This document shows, piece by piece, positions 27,009 to 35,466 of a DNA stretch of 64,000 bases. The position numbers were made by a program, and so were the translations under genes. Source of the DNA: Hymenobacter montanus. Its GTDB lineage: Bacteria > Bacteroidota > Bacteroidia > Cytophagales > Hymenobacteraceae. The DNA is taken from the NCBI RefSeq assembly GCF_014699115.1, contig NZ_JACXAD010000002.1, forward strand, positions 243,814-307,813, written 5' to 3'. How positions within the stretch are numbered: the first letter of the stretch is position 1; each line of letters starts with the position of its first letter. The notes below the pieces were generated by a model. The model was given only the letters and a program-made list of their open reading frames with translations, was not told the origin of the DNA and did no database searches.

Positions 27009-29435
27009 ATGAAAACAAGGTTTTACGCATGCTCTCTCAAGACTTCCGGCCAGTGGCGGCGACTGACGGCTCTGGCCGCGGGGTTACTCCTGGCTCCGGC
27101 AGCCTGGGCCCAGATCCAAGTGCCGGCCGGCAACCCTAACGATGGCACTAGCCGCCGCCCGCTGGGGACTTATTATGGGTACGAGCGGAGCGCGCTGATT
27201 TACACGGCGGCCGAGATTGCTACCAGCGGCACCCTGACCCAACTGGCCTTCTACCTCAACGCGGTGAACACGCCGGGTGCGGCGCCCACGAAAGTGTATC
27301 TGAAAACGGTGAGCAACAGCACTTTTGCGGGGGCCACCACGGTGGCGGCCGAGGAAACGGGGGCCACGCTGGTCTACGACGCGACGATTCCGGCCGCCGC
27401 CTTTACGGCCAATACGTGGATTACCCTGCCCTTGACCACGCCCTTCGCCTATAACGGCACCTCGAACCTGGAAGTCATCGTCGAAACTAATGCCACGGGC
27501 GGGGGGAACGAAGGCCTTACAAATAAGGCCTTCCGCTACACTATAACTAGCGCGGGCGGCAACCGGGCCCAGTTTTGGAACGCTGACAACACGGCTCCCG
27601 CTGGCAACGGCATACTGAGTCTGCTCCGGCCTAACATCCAGCTTACGGGCCTGGCGCCTTTGACCTGTCCGTTCGTAACTGCTTTGAGCGTGAGTAACAT
27701 TACCACCTCTTCGGCGCAGGTATCGTTTACGCCTGGGGCCGGCAACACCAGCTATACCGTGACGTACACGCCCGTGGGCGGGGCTACCACCACGATCACG
27801 CCGGCCCCGACGGCCTCCCCGGTGAGCCTGACCGGGCTGGCGGAAGGAACTACCTATACGGTGACTATCGTGAGCAATTGTAGTGGTGGGGCTTCCCCCT
27901 TGCTGACTACTTCCTTCACCACGGCCATCACTCCGCCAGCCAACGACAACTGCGCGGTCGCTACCGTCCTGGCTCCTGCGGCCGCTTGTACGCCCACCAT
28001 TACTACTAACCGTGGGGCAACTACTTCCACGGGGGTCCCGCCGCCAAACTCCAGCGCGACGGGGTGTTTTGTTGCTAATACGCCCGTTACTAATGATGTC
28101 TGGTATAGTATCGTGGTACCAGCTTCCGGCGGAGTTACGGTGACGACCAGCGCCGTGACGGGTTCCCCTCTGAATGATACGGGGATGACCCTGTATACGG
28201 GCACTTGCGGGGCGCTGACGGAGGTGGCTTGTAGTGATGATCAGAGTTCCACTAATTTCTTCTCCAGCGCTCGGGCTATTGGCCTGACGCCCGGCTCCAC
28301 GGTTTATGCACGGGTGTGGAGCTTCGGAACCACCCCAACCGGGCAGTTCGGTATTTGCGCGGTGCCCGTGCCCGCTAATGACGCGGCCGTGCAAACGATC
28401 TATGCGATGGGCAAGGTGCTCAACGGGGCTTCTCAGGTAGTACAAGCCGTCATCACCAACACCGGCGGGCTGCCGCTCAGCGCCCGGTCCGTGACGCTGA
28501 GCGTGACCGGCGTCACGACTTTTACCAACACCCAAACGATAGCTACGCTCGCTCCTGGCGCCTCTACTACAGTCTCCTTCGCGGCTTATACGCCCAATAC
28601 GGTCGGCACGAACACGCTGACGGTGACGCTGCCCACGGATGACGTGGCCACGAACAACGCGCGGACTTATTCCCAGTTGGTAACGACCAATACGCTTTCC
28701 TATCTTGTTAACGGCCAGCCCGTGACGGCGAGCGTAGGAGTGGATGGCTCCACCCCGGGCGGCACCTTGGCGGTCAAGTACCTGAACAGCACTACTGCCA
28801 CCCTCGGCGAGGCCAAGCTGAGCTTCTTGGCTACTGCGGTCACGCCCTCGACGTACCAGGTAGTGGTGCTTAACGCGACCCCGGCGGGCTTGCCCGGGGC
28901 GGTCGTGTTTACTTCGCCGACCCTGACTCGGCCTACTGCCGCGGGCGTGGTGAGTGTGCCCCTGACGGGCACGACGGTCACCGGCCCGTTCTTCGTGGGC
29001 CTCAAGGAGGTTTCCGGCAACGTAGGCATTGGCTACCAAGTAGAAGACCCGTTGCGCCCGGGTATATTTTACTACCAATTATCCGCTGGTGGTCCTTGGC
29101 AGGATGTAAACACCACGCCGCTAAAAACCCGTCTGGGCATCGAGGTGACCTTCAGCACGGTGTCGGCGAGTAGCAGCGCGGCCTTGTCGCAAGCCATCTC
29201 GGTATTCCCGAACCCGAGCACGGGACGGGTCACGCTTGAGATCCGCGAGGCCAAAGCCCAGGGTCCGCTGCAGGTGCAAGTGACCAACCTGCTCGGACAG
29301 GTGGTGCACACGGCCTATGTGCGCGACAACGCCCAGAACCCGTTGGACCTGTCGGGACTGGCCGAGGGCGTGTACGTGCTGCGCGTGCAGACCGGCTCGG
29401 AGTATACCATCCGCCAGCTCGTGCTCACCAAGTAA
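27009..29435 (+). CDS. T9SS-exported modular surface protein, array copy 2
   Basis: 808 residues from ATG MKTRFYACSLKTSGQWRR; an open frame continues upstream, but this ATG aligns with all copies and starts the signal peptide. Layout: N-terminal domain (about 35-217), a single FN3-like domain (about 220-305), ANDNC domain (about 308-450), CARDB-like domain (about 455-560). It then has penultimate module B (about 560-718, 'LGEAKLSFLATAVTPSTYQV', 'TSPTLTRPTAAGVVSVPLTG', 'KEVSGNVGIGYQVEDPLRPG') in place of module A, and the T9SS sorting domain (about 725-808). Bases 27300-27487 are identical to 24289-24476 of copy 1. Module B is shared only with copy 5. Confidence 0.9.
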   Translation: MKTRFYACSLKTSGQWRRLTALAAGLLLAPAAWAQIQVPAGNPNDGTSRRPLGTYYGYERSALIYTAAEIATSGTLTQLAFYLNAVNTPGAAPTKVYLKTVSNSTFAGATTVAAEETGATLVYDATIPAAAFTANTWITLPLTTPFAYNGTSNLEVIVETNATGGGNEGLTNKAFRYTITSAGGNRAQFWNADNTAPAGNGILSLLRPNIQLTGLAPLTCPFVTALSVSNITTSSAQVSFTPGAGNTSYTVTYTPVGGATTTITPAPTASPVSLTGLAEGTTYTVTIVSNCSGGASPLLTTSFTTAITPPANDNCAVATVLAPAAACTPTITTNRGATTSTGVPPPNSSATGCFVANTPVTNDVWYSIVVPASGGVTVTTSAVTGSPLNDTGMTLYTGTCGALTEVACSDDQSSTNFFSSARAIGLTPGSTVYARVWSFGTTPTGQFGICAVPVPANDAAVQTIYAMGKVLNGASQVVQAVITNTGGLPLSARSVTLSVTGVTTFTNTQTIATLAPGASTTVSFAAYTPNTVGTNTLTVTLPTDDVATNNARTYSQLVTTNTLSYLVNGQPVTASVGVDGSTPGGTLAVKYLNSTTATLGEAKLSFLATAVTPSTYQVVVLNATPAGLPGAVVFTSPTLTRPTAAGVVSVPLTGTTVTGPFFVGLKEVSGNVGIGYQVEDPLRPGIFYYQLSAGGPWQDVNTTPLKTRLGIEVTFSTVSASSSAALSQAISVFPNPSTGRVTLEIREAKAQGPLQVQVTNLLGQVVHTAYVRDNAQNPLDLSGLAEGVYVLRVQTGSEYTIRQLVLTK

Positions 29436-29470
29436 GCCATCGCGCAATGCTTGCGCCTCAATAACCCAAA

Positions 29471-29514
29471 GCAACGCATCCTCGCCCCAAAAGGCGGGGA
29501 TGTTTTGTTTTTGG
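29471..29514 (+). terminator. Rho-independent terminator after array copy 2
   Basis: CATCCTCGCC and GGCGGGGATG form the stem around a CCAAAA loop (29477-29502), followed by a TTTTGTTTTT run. It lies about 40 bp after the stop. Confidence 0.85.
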
Positions 29515-29632
29515 CCGCTGAGGTGCGTTGGCGTGGTAGCTCATCCTCCGTTAGGTGGAGCAGCACGCGCTTGAACAGACGGCTGGCGGTATTTCCCGGC
29601 ATGTCCAGCCAGCACCAGCAAGCGGATAAATA

Positions 29633-29693
29633 TTGGAGTGTTAATGATTTATACTATATTGTGCTTTTATTGACCATTTCAGTCAAGGCGTTT
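29633..29693 (+). promoter_or_regulatory. Promoter-like block and dyad upstream of array copy 3
   Basis: TTG (29633) and TATATTG (29655-29661) are 19 bp apart, followed by TTGAC-CATTTCA-GTCAA (5+5 dyad) and AAGGCGTT. The ATG is 35 bp downstream. Sequence further upstream (from about 29520) also closely follows that of copy 2. Confidence 0.6.
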
Positions 29694-29726
29694 CGCTTCC
29701 TCATTTTATCATCTCATTCCTCCTAC

Positions 29727-32426
29727 ATGAAAACAAGGTTTTACGCATGCTCTCTCAAGGCCTCGGGCCCGTGGCGTCGGCTGACGGCATTGGCCGCGGG
29801 GGTATTATTGGCCCCGGCGGCCTGGGCCCAGATCCAAGTACCGGTGGGCAACCCCAATGATGGCGCTGCCCGCCGCCCGCTGGGGACTTATTTCGGCTAC
29901 GAGCGCAGCGCGCTGATTTACACGGCGGCCGAGATTGCCACCAGCGGCACCCTGACCCAATTAGCCTTCTACCTGAACACCGTGGGTACGCCCGGAGCAG
30001 CCCCCACGAAAGTGTACCTGAAAACGGTGAGCAACAGCACTTTTGCGGCGGCCACCACGGTGGCGGCCGAAGAAGCGGGGGCCACGCTGGTGTACGACGC
30101 CACGATTCCGGCCGCCGCCTTTACGGCCAATACGTGGATTACTCTGCCCTTGACCACGCCCTTCGCCTATAACGGCACCTCGAACCTGGAAGTCATCGTC
30201 GAAACTAATCCCATGGGCTCGGGGAATGAAAGCAGCACTACTAAGGCCTTCCGCTACACCACAACTGGCGCGGGTAACAATCGGGCCCAGTTTTGGTCTG
30301 CCGACAACACGGCTCCCGCTGGCAACGGCATACTGAGTCTGCTCCGGCCCAATATCCAGCTTACGGGCCTGGCGGCTTGGACCTGTCTGCCAGCTACGCC
30401 CTTGAGTGTGAGCAATATTACTGCTACTTCGGCGCAAGTATCGTTTACGCCGGGCAGCGGCAATACGAGCTACACGGTCACGTACACGCCGGCCGGAGGC
30501 ACGCCCACGACGGTGACGACCCCAACTTCGCCCGTGAACCTGACGGGGCTCACGCAGGGAACGGCCTACAGGGTAACGGTCGTGGGTAGCTGCAGCGGCA
30601 GCACCACGGCCCCGGAGGTGACTGCTTTTTTTAGTACGCTGTTGGCCTGTGCGCCCGTCACGGCCTTGAGTGTGAGCAATATCACCCTCACTTCGGCCCA
30701 GGTATCGTTTACGCCCGGCAACGGTAACATGAGCTATACAGTGCGCTATACGCCGACGGGAGGCACCACCACCACGGTGCCGGCCCCGGCTTCGCCCGTA
30801 AGCCTGACGGGACTGACGCCTGGAACGATCTACTCAGTGGCAGTCGTGGGTAACTGCACCGGCGGCACCACTTCCTCCACTACTACTGCTGCCTTTGTCA
30901 CGTCGCCGGCCAACGACGAGTGCGCCGGGGCCACCTTGCTGACGGCCACGGCCACGTGTACGCCCATTACGACCACCAACCGCTCAGCGACCGCTTCGAC
31001 GGGAGTGCCCGCGCCCAGCTCCACCGCGATGGGCGGGTGCTTTCCGGCTGGTAGCCCCGTCAGTAATGACGTCTGGTATCGCATCGTCGTGCCGGCTTCC
31101 GGCGGGCTTGCCGTGACGACCAGTGCCGTGACGGGTTCCGTTTTAACGGATACGGGGATGACGTTGTATACGGGCACGTGCGGAACGCTGACGGAAGTCG
31201 CTTGTAGTGATGACCCGAGTTCCACCAATCCCTTCGCTAGTATTCGGGCTCTTGGCCTCACGCCCGGCGCCACGGTCTATGCGCGAGTCTGGAGCAAAGG
31301 AACCACGCTGACCGGGCCATTCAGTATTTGTGCCGTAACCATCCCCACTAATGACGCGGCCGTGCGGGCCATCTACACGTTGGGCAGGGTGCCGATCGGG
31401 GTTGCCCAGGTGGTCCAAGCCGTCGTCACCAACGTCGGTATTCAAGCTCTCACGAACGTGCCCGTGACGCTGGCCGTGACCGGGGCCACGACCTTTACCA
31501 ACACCCAAACCGTGGCCAGCCTGGCGTCCGGTGCCTCCGCGACGGTCTCCTTTGCGTCTTATACGCCCACCACGGTCGGCACTAATACCTTGACCGTGAG
31601 CCTGCCCACGGATGACGTGGGTACGAACAACGCGCAGACGTATGCGCAGATCATCACGACTAATACCTTCAGCTACGTGAATAATAGCGCCCCTACCAGC
31701 AGGGTTGGATTTCCTGCTGGCACCACCGGGGCTTTTGTGGCGCGGTTCAACACCCCGGTCGCCCGCTCGCTGACCGGGATCACGGCTGGTTTGGGGGGCA
31801 ATTCTACCGTCGGTCGGACCGTCTATGGCGTGGTGGTGAACTCGAGCGGTGGGGTGCTGGCCCGCACCCCGGATTACGTGGTCACGGCAGCCGACATCGA
31901 CCGGCGCAAAACCTTCGCCCTGGCTACGCCGCTGCCCATTGCCGCCGGTGACTTCTACGTGGGCCTGGTGCAGATGCCCGCTCCCGCTGGGGGCGCGGCT
32001 TATTTCCCCCTCAGTACAGTGCCGGAAGACCCCACCCGCCCCGGCACCTTTTTTGAGATTTCTCCCTTCTCGCCTACGACGGGGGGCACCCTCGCCGATT
32101 TAGCCTCGAACAGCTTTGGGGCTTTTATCCTGGAGGCTGAAGCGAACATTATCCTGGCGACCAACAGCGCGGCCTTGTCGGCGGCGGTGTCGGTGTATCC
32201 GAACCCGAGCCCGGGACGGGTCACGCTCGAGGTCCGCGAGGCCAAGGCCCAAGGCCCGCTGCAAGTGCAGGTAACCAACCTGCTGGGGCAGGTGGTGCAC
32301 ACGGCGGCCGTGCGCGACAACGCTCAGAATAAGCTGGACCTGTCGGGGCTGGCCGAGGGCGTGTACGTGTTGCGCGTGCAGACCGGCTCGCAGTACACCA
32401 TCCGCCAACTCGTGCTTACCAAGTAA
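29727..32426 (+). CDS. T9SS-exported modular surface protein, array copy 3
   Basis: 899 residues from ATG MKTRFYACSLKASGPWRR. Layout: signal peptide, N-terminal domain (about 35-217), two FN3-like domains (about 220-305 and 308-392), ANDEC domain (about 394-540), CARDB-like domain (about 545-650), penultimate module A (about 655-810) and T9SS sorting domain (about 823-899). The last 110 coding bases and the first bases after the stop are identical to those of copy 1, a sign of recent gene conversion or duplication. It shares two-FN3 architecture and module A with copy 1, although its leader and upstream DNA resemble copy 2, so it is mosaic. Confidence 0.9.
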   Translation: MKTRFYACSLKASGPWRRLTALAAGVLLAPAAWAQIQVPVGNPNDGAARRPLGTYFGYERSALIYTAAEIATSGTLTQLAFYLNTVGTPGAAPTKVYLKTVSNSTFAAATTVAAEEAGATLVYDATIPAAAFTANTWITLPLTTPFAYNGTSNLEVIVETNPMGSGNESSTTKAFRYTTTGAGNNRAQFWSADNTAPAGNGILSLLRPNIQLTGLAAWTCLPATPLSVSNITATSAQVSFTPGSGNTSYTVTYTPAGGTPTTVTTPTSPVNLTGLTQGTAYRVTVVGSCSGSTTAPEVTAFFSTLLACAPVTALSVSNITLTSAQVSFTPGNGNMSYTVRYTPTGGTTTTVPAPASPVSLTGLTPGTIYSVAVVGNCTGGTTSSTTTAAFVTSPANDECAGATLLTATATCTPITTTNRSATASTGVPAPSSTAMGGCFPAGSPVSNDVWYRIVVPASGGLAVTTSAVTGSVLTDTGMTLYTGTCGTLTEVACSDDPSSTNPFASIRALGLTPGATVYARVWSKGTTLTGPFSICAVTIPTNDAAVRAIYTLGRVPIGVAQVVQAVVTNVGIQALTNVPVTLAVTGATTFTNTQTVASLASGASATVSFASYTPTTVGTNTLTVSLPTDDVGTNNAQTYAQIITTNTFSYVNNSAPTSRVGFPAGTTGAFVARFNTPVARSLTGITAGLGGNSTVGRTVYGVVVNSSGGVLARTPDYVVTAADIDRRKTFALATPLPIAAGDFYVGLVQMPAPAGGAAYFPLSTVPEDPTRPGTFFEISPFSPTTGGTLADLASNSFGAFILEAEANIILATNSAALSAAVSVYPNPSPGRVTLEVREAKAQGPLQVQVTNLLGQVVHTAAVRDNAQNKLDLSGLAEGVYVLRVQTGSQYTIRQLVLTK

Positions 32427-32456
32427 GCCCGCGCGGTTTTGGCCGCTAAAGGCTAA

Positions 32457-32499
32457 GCAACGCATCCCCGCCCCGAAAAGGCGGGGATGCGTTGCGTTT
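32457..32499 (+). terminator. Rho-independent terminator after array copy 3
   Basis: GCAACGCATCCCCGCC (32457-32472) and its exact complement (32480-32495) form a perfect 16-bp stem with a 7-nt loop, then GTTT. Confidence 0.82.
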
Positions 32500-32616
32500 G
32501 GCCAGTCAGGGGCGGGAGGGGCCATTACCGGTTAGCTGGAGCAGTTGGCCGTTGAGCAGACGGCTGCTTGTTTGGCGAGGGGGAGTGCCAGAGCGGCCCC
32601 AGCAGGTACGCAGGAT

Positions 32617-32676
32617 TTGGGGTTCTGGTAATTTACACTATATTGATCTTTTGTTGGCCATTCCGGTCAGGGCGTT
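32617..32676 (+). promoter_or_regulatory. Promoter-like block and dyad upstream of array copy 4
   Basis: TTG (32617) and TATATTG (32639-32645) are 19 bp apart, followed by a weakened dyad TTGGCC-ATTCC-GGTCAG and GGCGTT. The ATG lies 35 bp downstream. Flanking sequence differs from copies 2 and 3, so the block itself appears selected. Confidence 0.6.
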
Positions 32677-32710
32677 CCCTCTCTTCCTTTTATCATTTTA
32701 TTCCTCTCAC

Positions 32711-35149
32711 ATGAAAATAAACTTTTACGCACTCCCTCTCGCTATTTCCAGCCAGTGGCGGCAGTTGGTGGTGCTGGTGGCGGGGGTGTTGCTGGCCCCG
32801 GCGGCTGCGGCTCAGATTCAAGTGCCGGCCGGCAACCCTAACGCTGGCACCGGGCGCAAGCCTCTCGCCACCAATTTTGGGTACGAGCGGAGCGCGCTGA
32901 TCTACACGGCGGCCGAGATTGCCACCAGCGGCACTCTGACCCAGCTGGCCTTCTACCTCAACGGGGCGAGCCTGCCCGGGGCCACGCCGACCAAAGTGTA
33001 CTTGAAAACGGTGAGCAACAGCGCTTTCGCGGCCCCCACCACGGTGGCGGCCGAGGAAGCGGGGGCCACGCTGGTCTACAACGCGACGATTCCGGCCGCC
33101 GCCTTCACCGCGAATACCTGGATTACCCTGCCCCTGACCACGCCCTTTGCTTACGACGGCATCGCCAACCTAGAGGTCATCGTCGAAACCAATGCCACGG
33201 GCAATGGGAGTGAAGGCGGGGCCGCTAAAATATTCCGTTACTCCTCAACTGGCGCGAGTAGCCGTCGGGCCCAGTTCTGGGAGAGTCATAACACGCCTCC
33301 CGCCGGAATGGGCGTCTTGAACCTGCTCCGGCCTAATATTCAGCTTACGGGCCTGACGCCTTTAACCTGTCTGCCCGTAACGAATCTGAGAATGAGCGGC
33401 ATTACCTCGATTTCGGCCCAGGTATTGTTTGCGCCCGGAGCTGGCAACACCAGCTATACCGTGACGTACACCCCCGTGGGCGGCGCCACCACCACGGTGC
33501 CGGCCGCCGCTTCCCCCGTGACCCTGACGGGGTTGACGCCCCAAACGACCTACACGGTTACCGTCGCCGGCAACTGCACGAGTAATGGTGTTTCCCCCGT
33601 GTCGACTATTGCCTTCACCACGGCCAGTCCGCCGCCGGCCAACGACGACTGCGCGGCCGCCACCGTCCTGACTCCCGCAGCCCTTTGTACGCCCCTTATT
33701 ACCACCAACCGCGGGGCCACCGCTTCAACGGGGGTACCGCCGCCCAAATCCACCGAGATGGGAGGGTGCTTTCTGACTGGTACGCTCATTATTAATGACG
33801 TTTGGTATAGTATCGTGGTACCCGCTTCCGGTGGAGTTACGGTAACGACCAGCGCCGTGGCGAGTTCTTCCTTAGATGATACCGGGCTGATTCTGTACAC
33901 GGGTACCTGCGGGGCGCTGACGGAAGTGGCGTGTAATGAGGACCAAAGCACTACCGATTTCTTCGCCAGCGCCAGTGTCGGCGGCCTGACGCCCGGCTCC
34001 ACGGTCTACGCCCGGGTATGGAGCTATGGAGTTACTGGGCAATTTGGCATTTGTGCGGCCCCTCTGCCCGCTAACGATGCGGCCGTGCGCGCCATCTATG
34101 CGTTGGGCCGGGTGCCGGCCGGGGTTTCTCAGGTGGTACAAGCCCTCGTCACCAATACCGGCGGGCTGCCGCTAACTAACCTACCCGTGAGGCTGAACAT
34201 TATCGGCGGCACGGTGCTTACGGAAACCAAAACGGTAGCCACGCTCGCGCCCGGGGCCTCCACCACGGTATCCTTCACGCCTTATATGTCCAACGACATC
34301 GGCAATAACCAGCTGACGGTGAGCGTGCCGGCGGATGGTGTCAGCACGAATAATTCGCAGATCTATACCCAGCTCGTGACGACCAATACGTTCAGTTACG
34401 CGAATACTACGGTACCCAGCCAAATTGTTGGATTCGGCGCTACGACCACCGGGGCTTTTGTGGTGCGGTACACCACCCCGGTCGCCCGCTCCCTAACGGG
34501 CATCACGGCGGCTTTGGCCGACAATAACAGCGTCGGCCAAACCGTCTACGGCGTGGTAGTGAGTTCGACCGGTGCGGTCGTTGCCCGCACGCCGGATTAC
34601 GTGGTCACGGCGGCCGACATCAATCAACGCAAAACGTTTGCCCTGGCTACGCCGCTCGTCCTTGCCGCCGGTGACTTTTACGTGGGCTTGGTGCAGACCG
34701 CTGCTTCCATTGGCCGCCCGCGTTACTTTCCGCTGAGTATACTCCCAGAAAATCCCACCCGCCCAGGTACTTATTTCGCTGTTGCTCCTTTTTCGGCTGC
34801 TACGGGGGGAACCCTCGTTGATGCCTCCTCGAGCAGCTCAGGGGTTCTCATTGTGGAAGCTGAAACGAGCATGGTATTGGCGAGCACCAGCGCGGCCTTG
34901 TCGCAAGCCATCGACCTGTTTCCCAACCCTAGCACGGGGCGGGCCACGCTAGCTATTCGCGAGGCCAAGGCCGTGGGTCCGCTGCGGGTCGAAGTGACCA
35001 ACCTGCTGGGCCAAGTCGTACACGCGGCCGCCGTGCGCGACAATGCCAAAAACGAGCTGGACCTATCGGGGCTGGCTGCGGGCGTGTACGTGCTGCGGGT
35101 GCAGGCTGGCTCGGCCTACAGCATCCGCCAACTCGTGCTCACCAAGTAG
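32711..35149 (+). CDS. T9SS-exported modular surface protein, array copy 4
   Basis: 812 residues from ATG MKINFYALPLAISSQWRQ, the most diverged N-terminus of the early copies. Layout: signal peptide ending AAAA-Q, N-terminal domain (about 35-217), one FN3-like domain (about 220-304), ANDDC domain (about 307-447), CARDB-like domain (about 450-560), module A (about 565-722) and T9SS sorting domain (about 737-812, 'FPNPSTGRATLAIREAKAVG'). It has no long identical block with neighbours, unlike copies 1-3. Function as for the family: secreted, probably surface-displayed, ligand unknown. Confidence 0.9.
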   Translation: MKINFYALPLAISSQWRQLVVLVAGVLLAPAAAAQIQVPAGNPNAGTGRKPLATNFGYERSALIYTAAEIATSGTLTQLAFYLNGASLPGATPTKVYLKTVSNSAFAAPTTVAAEEAGATLVYNATIPAAAFTANTWITLPLTTPFAYDGIANLEVIVETNATGNGSEGGAAKIFRYSSTGASSRRAQFWESHNTPPAGMGVLNLLRPNIQLTGLTPLTCLPVTNLRMSGITSISAQVLFAPGAGNTSYTVTYTPVGGATTTVPAAASPVTLTGLTPQTTYTVTVAGNCTSNGVSPVSTIAFTTASPPPANDDCAAATVLTPAALCTPLITTNRGATASTGVPPPKSTEMGGCFLTGTLIINDVWYSIVVPASGGVTVTTSAVASSSLDDTGLILYTGTCGALTEVACNEDQSTTDFFASASVGGLTPGSTVYARVWSYGVTGQFGICAAPLPANDAAVRAIYALGRVPAGVSQVVQALVTNTGGLPLTNLPVRLNIIGGTVLTETKTVATLAPGASTTVSFTPYMSNDIGNNQLTVSVPADGVSTNNSQIYTQLVTTNTFSYANTTVPSQIVGFGATTTGAFVVRYTTPVARSLTGITAALADNNSVGQTVYGVVVSSTGAVVARTPDYVVTAADINQRKTFALATPLVLAAGDFYVGLVQTAASIGRPRYFPLSILPENPTRPGTYFAVAPFSAATGGTLVDASSSSSGVLIVEAETSMVLASTSAALSQAIDLFPNPSTGRATLAIREAKAVGPLRVEVTNLLGQVVHAAAVRDNAKNELDLSGLAAGVYVLRVQAGSAYSIRQLVLTK

Positions 35150-35174
35150 GAGGGAAGAGGGCGCGCGTCTTGCA

Positions 35175-35226
35175 CGGCCGCAATCAAGACCGCCTCGCCC
35201 ACAAGAGGCGGTCTTGATTGCGGCCG
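35175..35226 (+). terminator. Long perfect hairpin terminator after array copy 4
   Basis: A perfect 22-bp stem (arms 35175-35196 and 35205-35226) around an 8-nt loop. The stem sequence (core AATCAAGACCGCCTC) is unrelated to the GGCGGGG stems of copies 1, 2, 3 and 6 except for its GCC/GGC part. A T-run is lacking, so termination is likely but less certain. Confidence 0.7.
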
Positions 35227-35368
35227 GGGGACGGGGGGTGCATGCCTTGGGATCATTTCCGCTAACATCACTGCCGGTCGCGTTGAGGAGAAGGCCGCTG
35301 CAAGGGCTACGCCTGGCCGGATTGCTGGTGTGAGGAGGGCAAGGGCGGGTAGGGGCCGACAAGCTAGT

Positions 35369-35429
35369 TTGGGCATTTCGGGAACTTACACTATATTGAG
35401 CTTTTATTGATCATTTAGGTCAAATCGTT
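35369..35429 (+). promoter_or_regulatory. Promoter-like block and dyad upstream of array copy 5
   Basis: TTG (35369) and TATATTG (35392-35398) are 20 bp apart, followed by TTGATC-ATTTA-GGTCAA (imperfect dyad) and ATCGTT. The ATG is 38 bp further on. Confidence 0.58.
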
Positions 35430-35466
35430 CCTGTCTTACCTCCTTTCATCCCTTAATTCCTTTTGC

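Noticed and set aside
27084..29078. A 664-codon open frame antisense to array copy 2
   Set aside because: It is Arg/Gly/His-rich low-complexity translation of the opposite strand of a clear T9SS gene; GC-rich codon bias creates such antisense frames.
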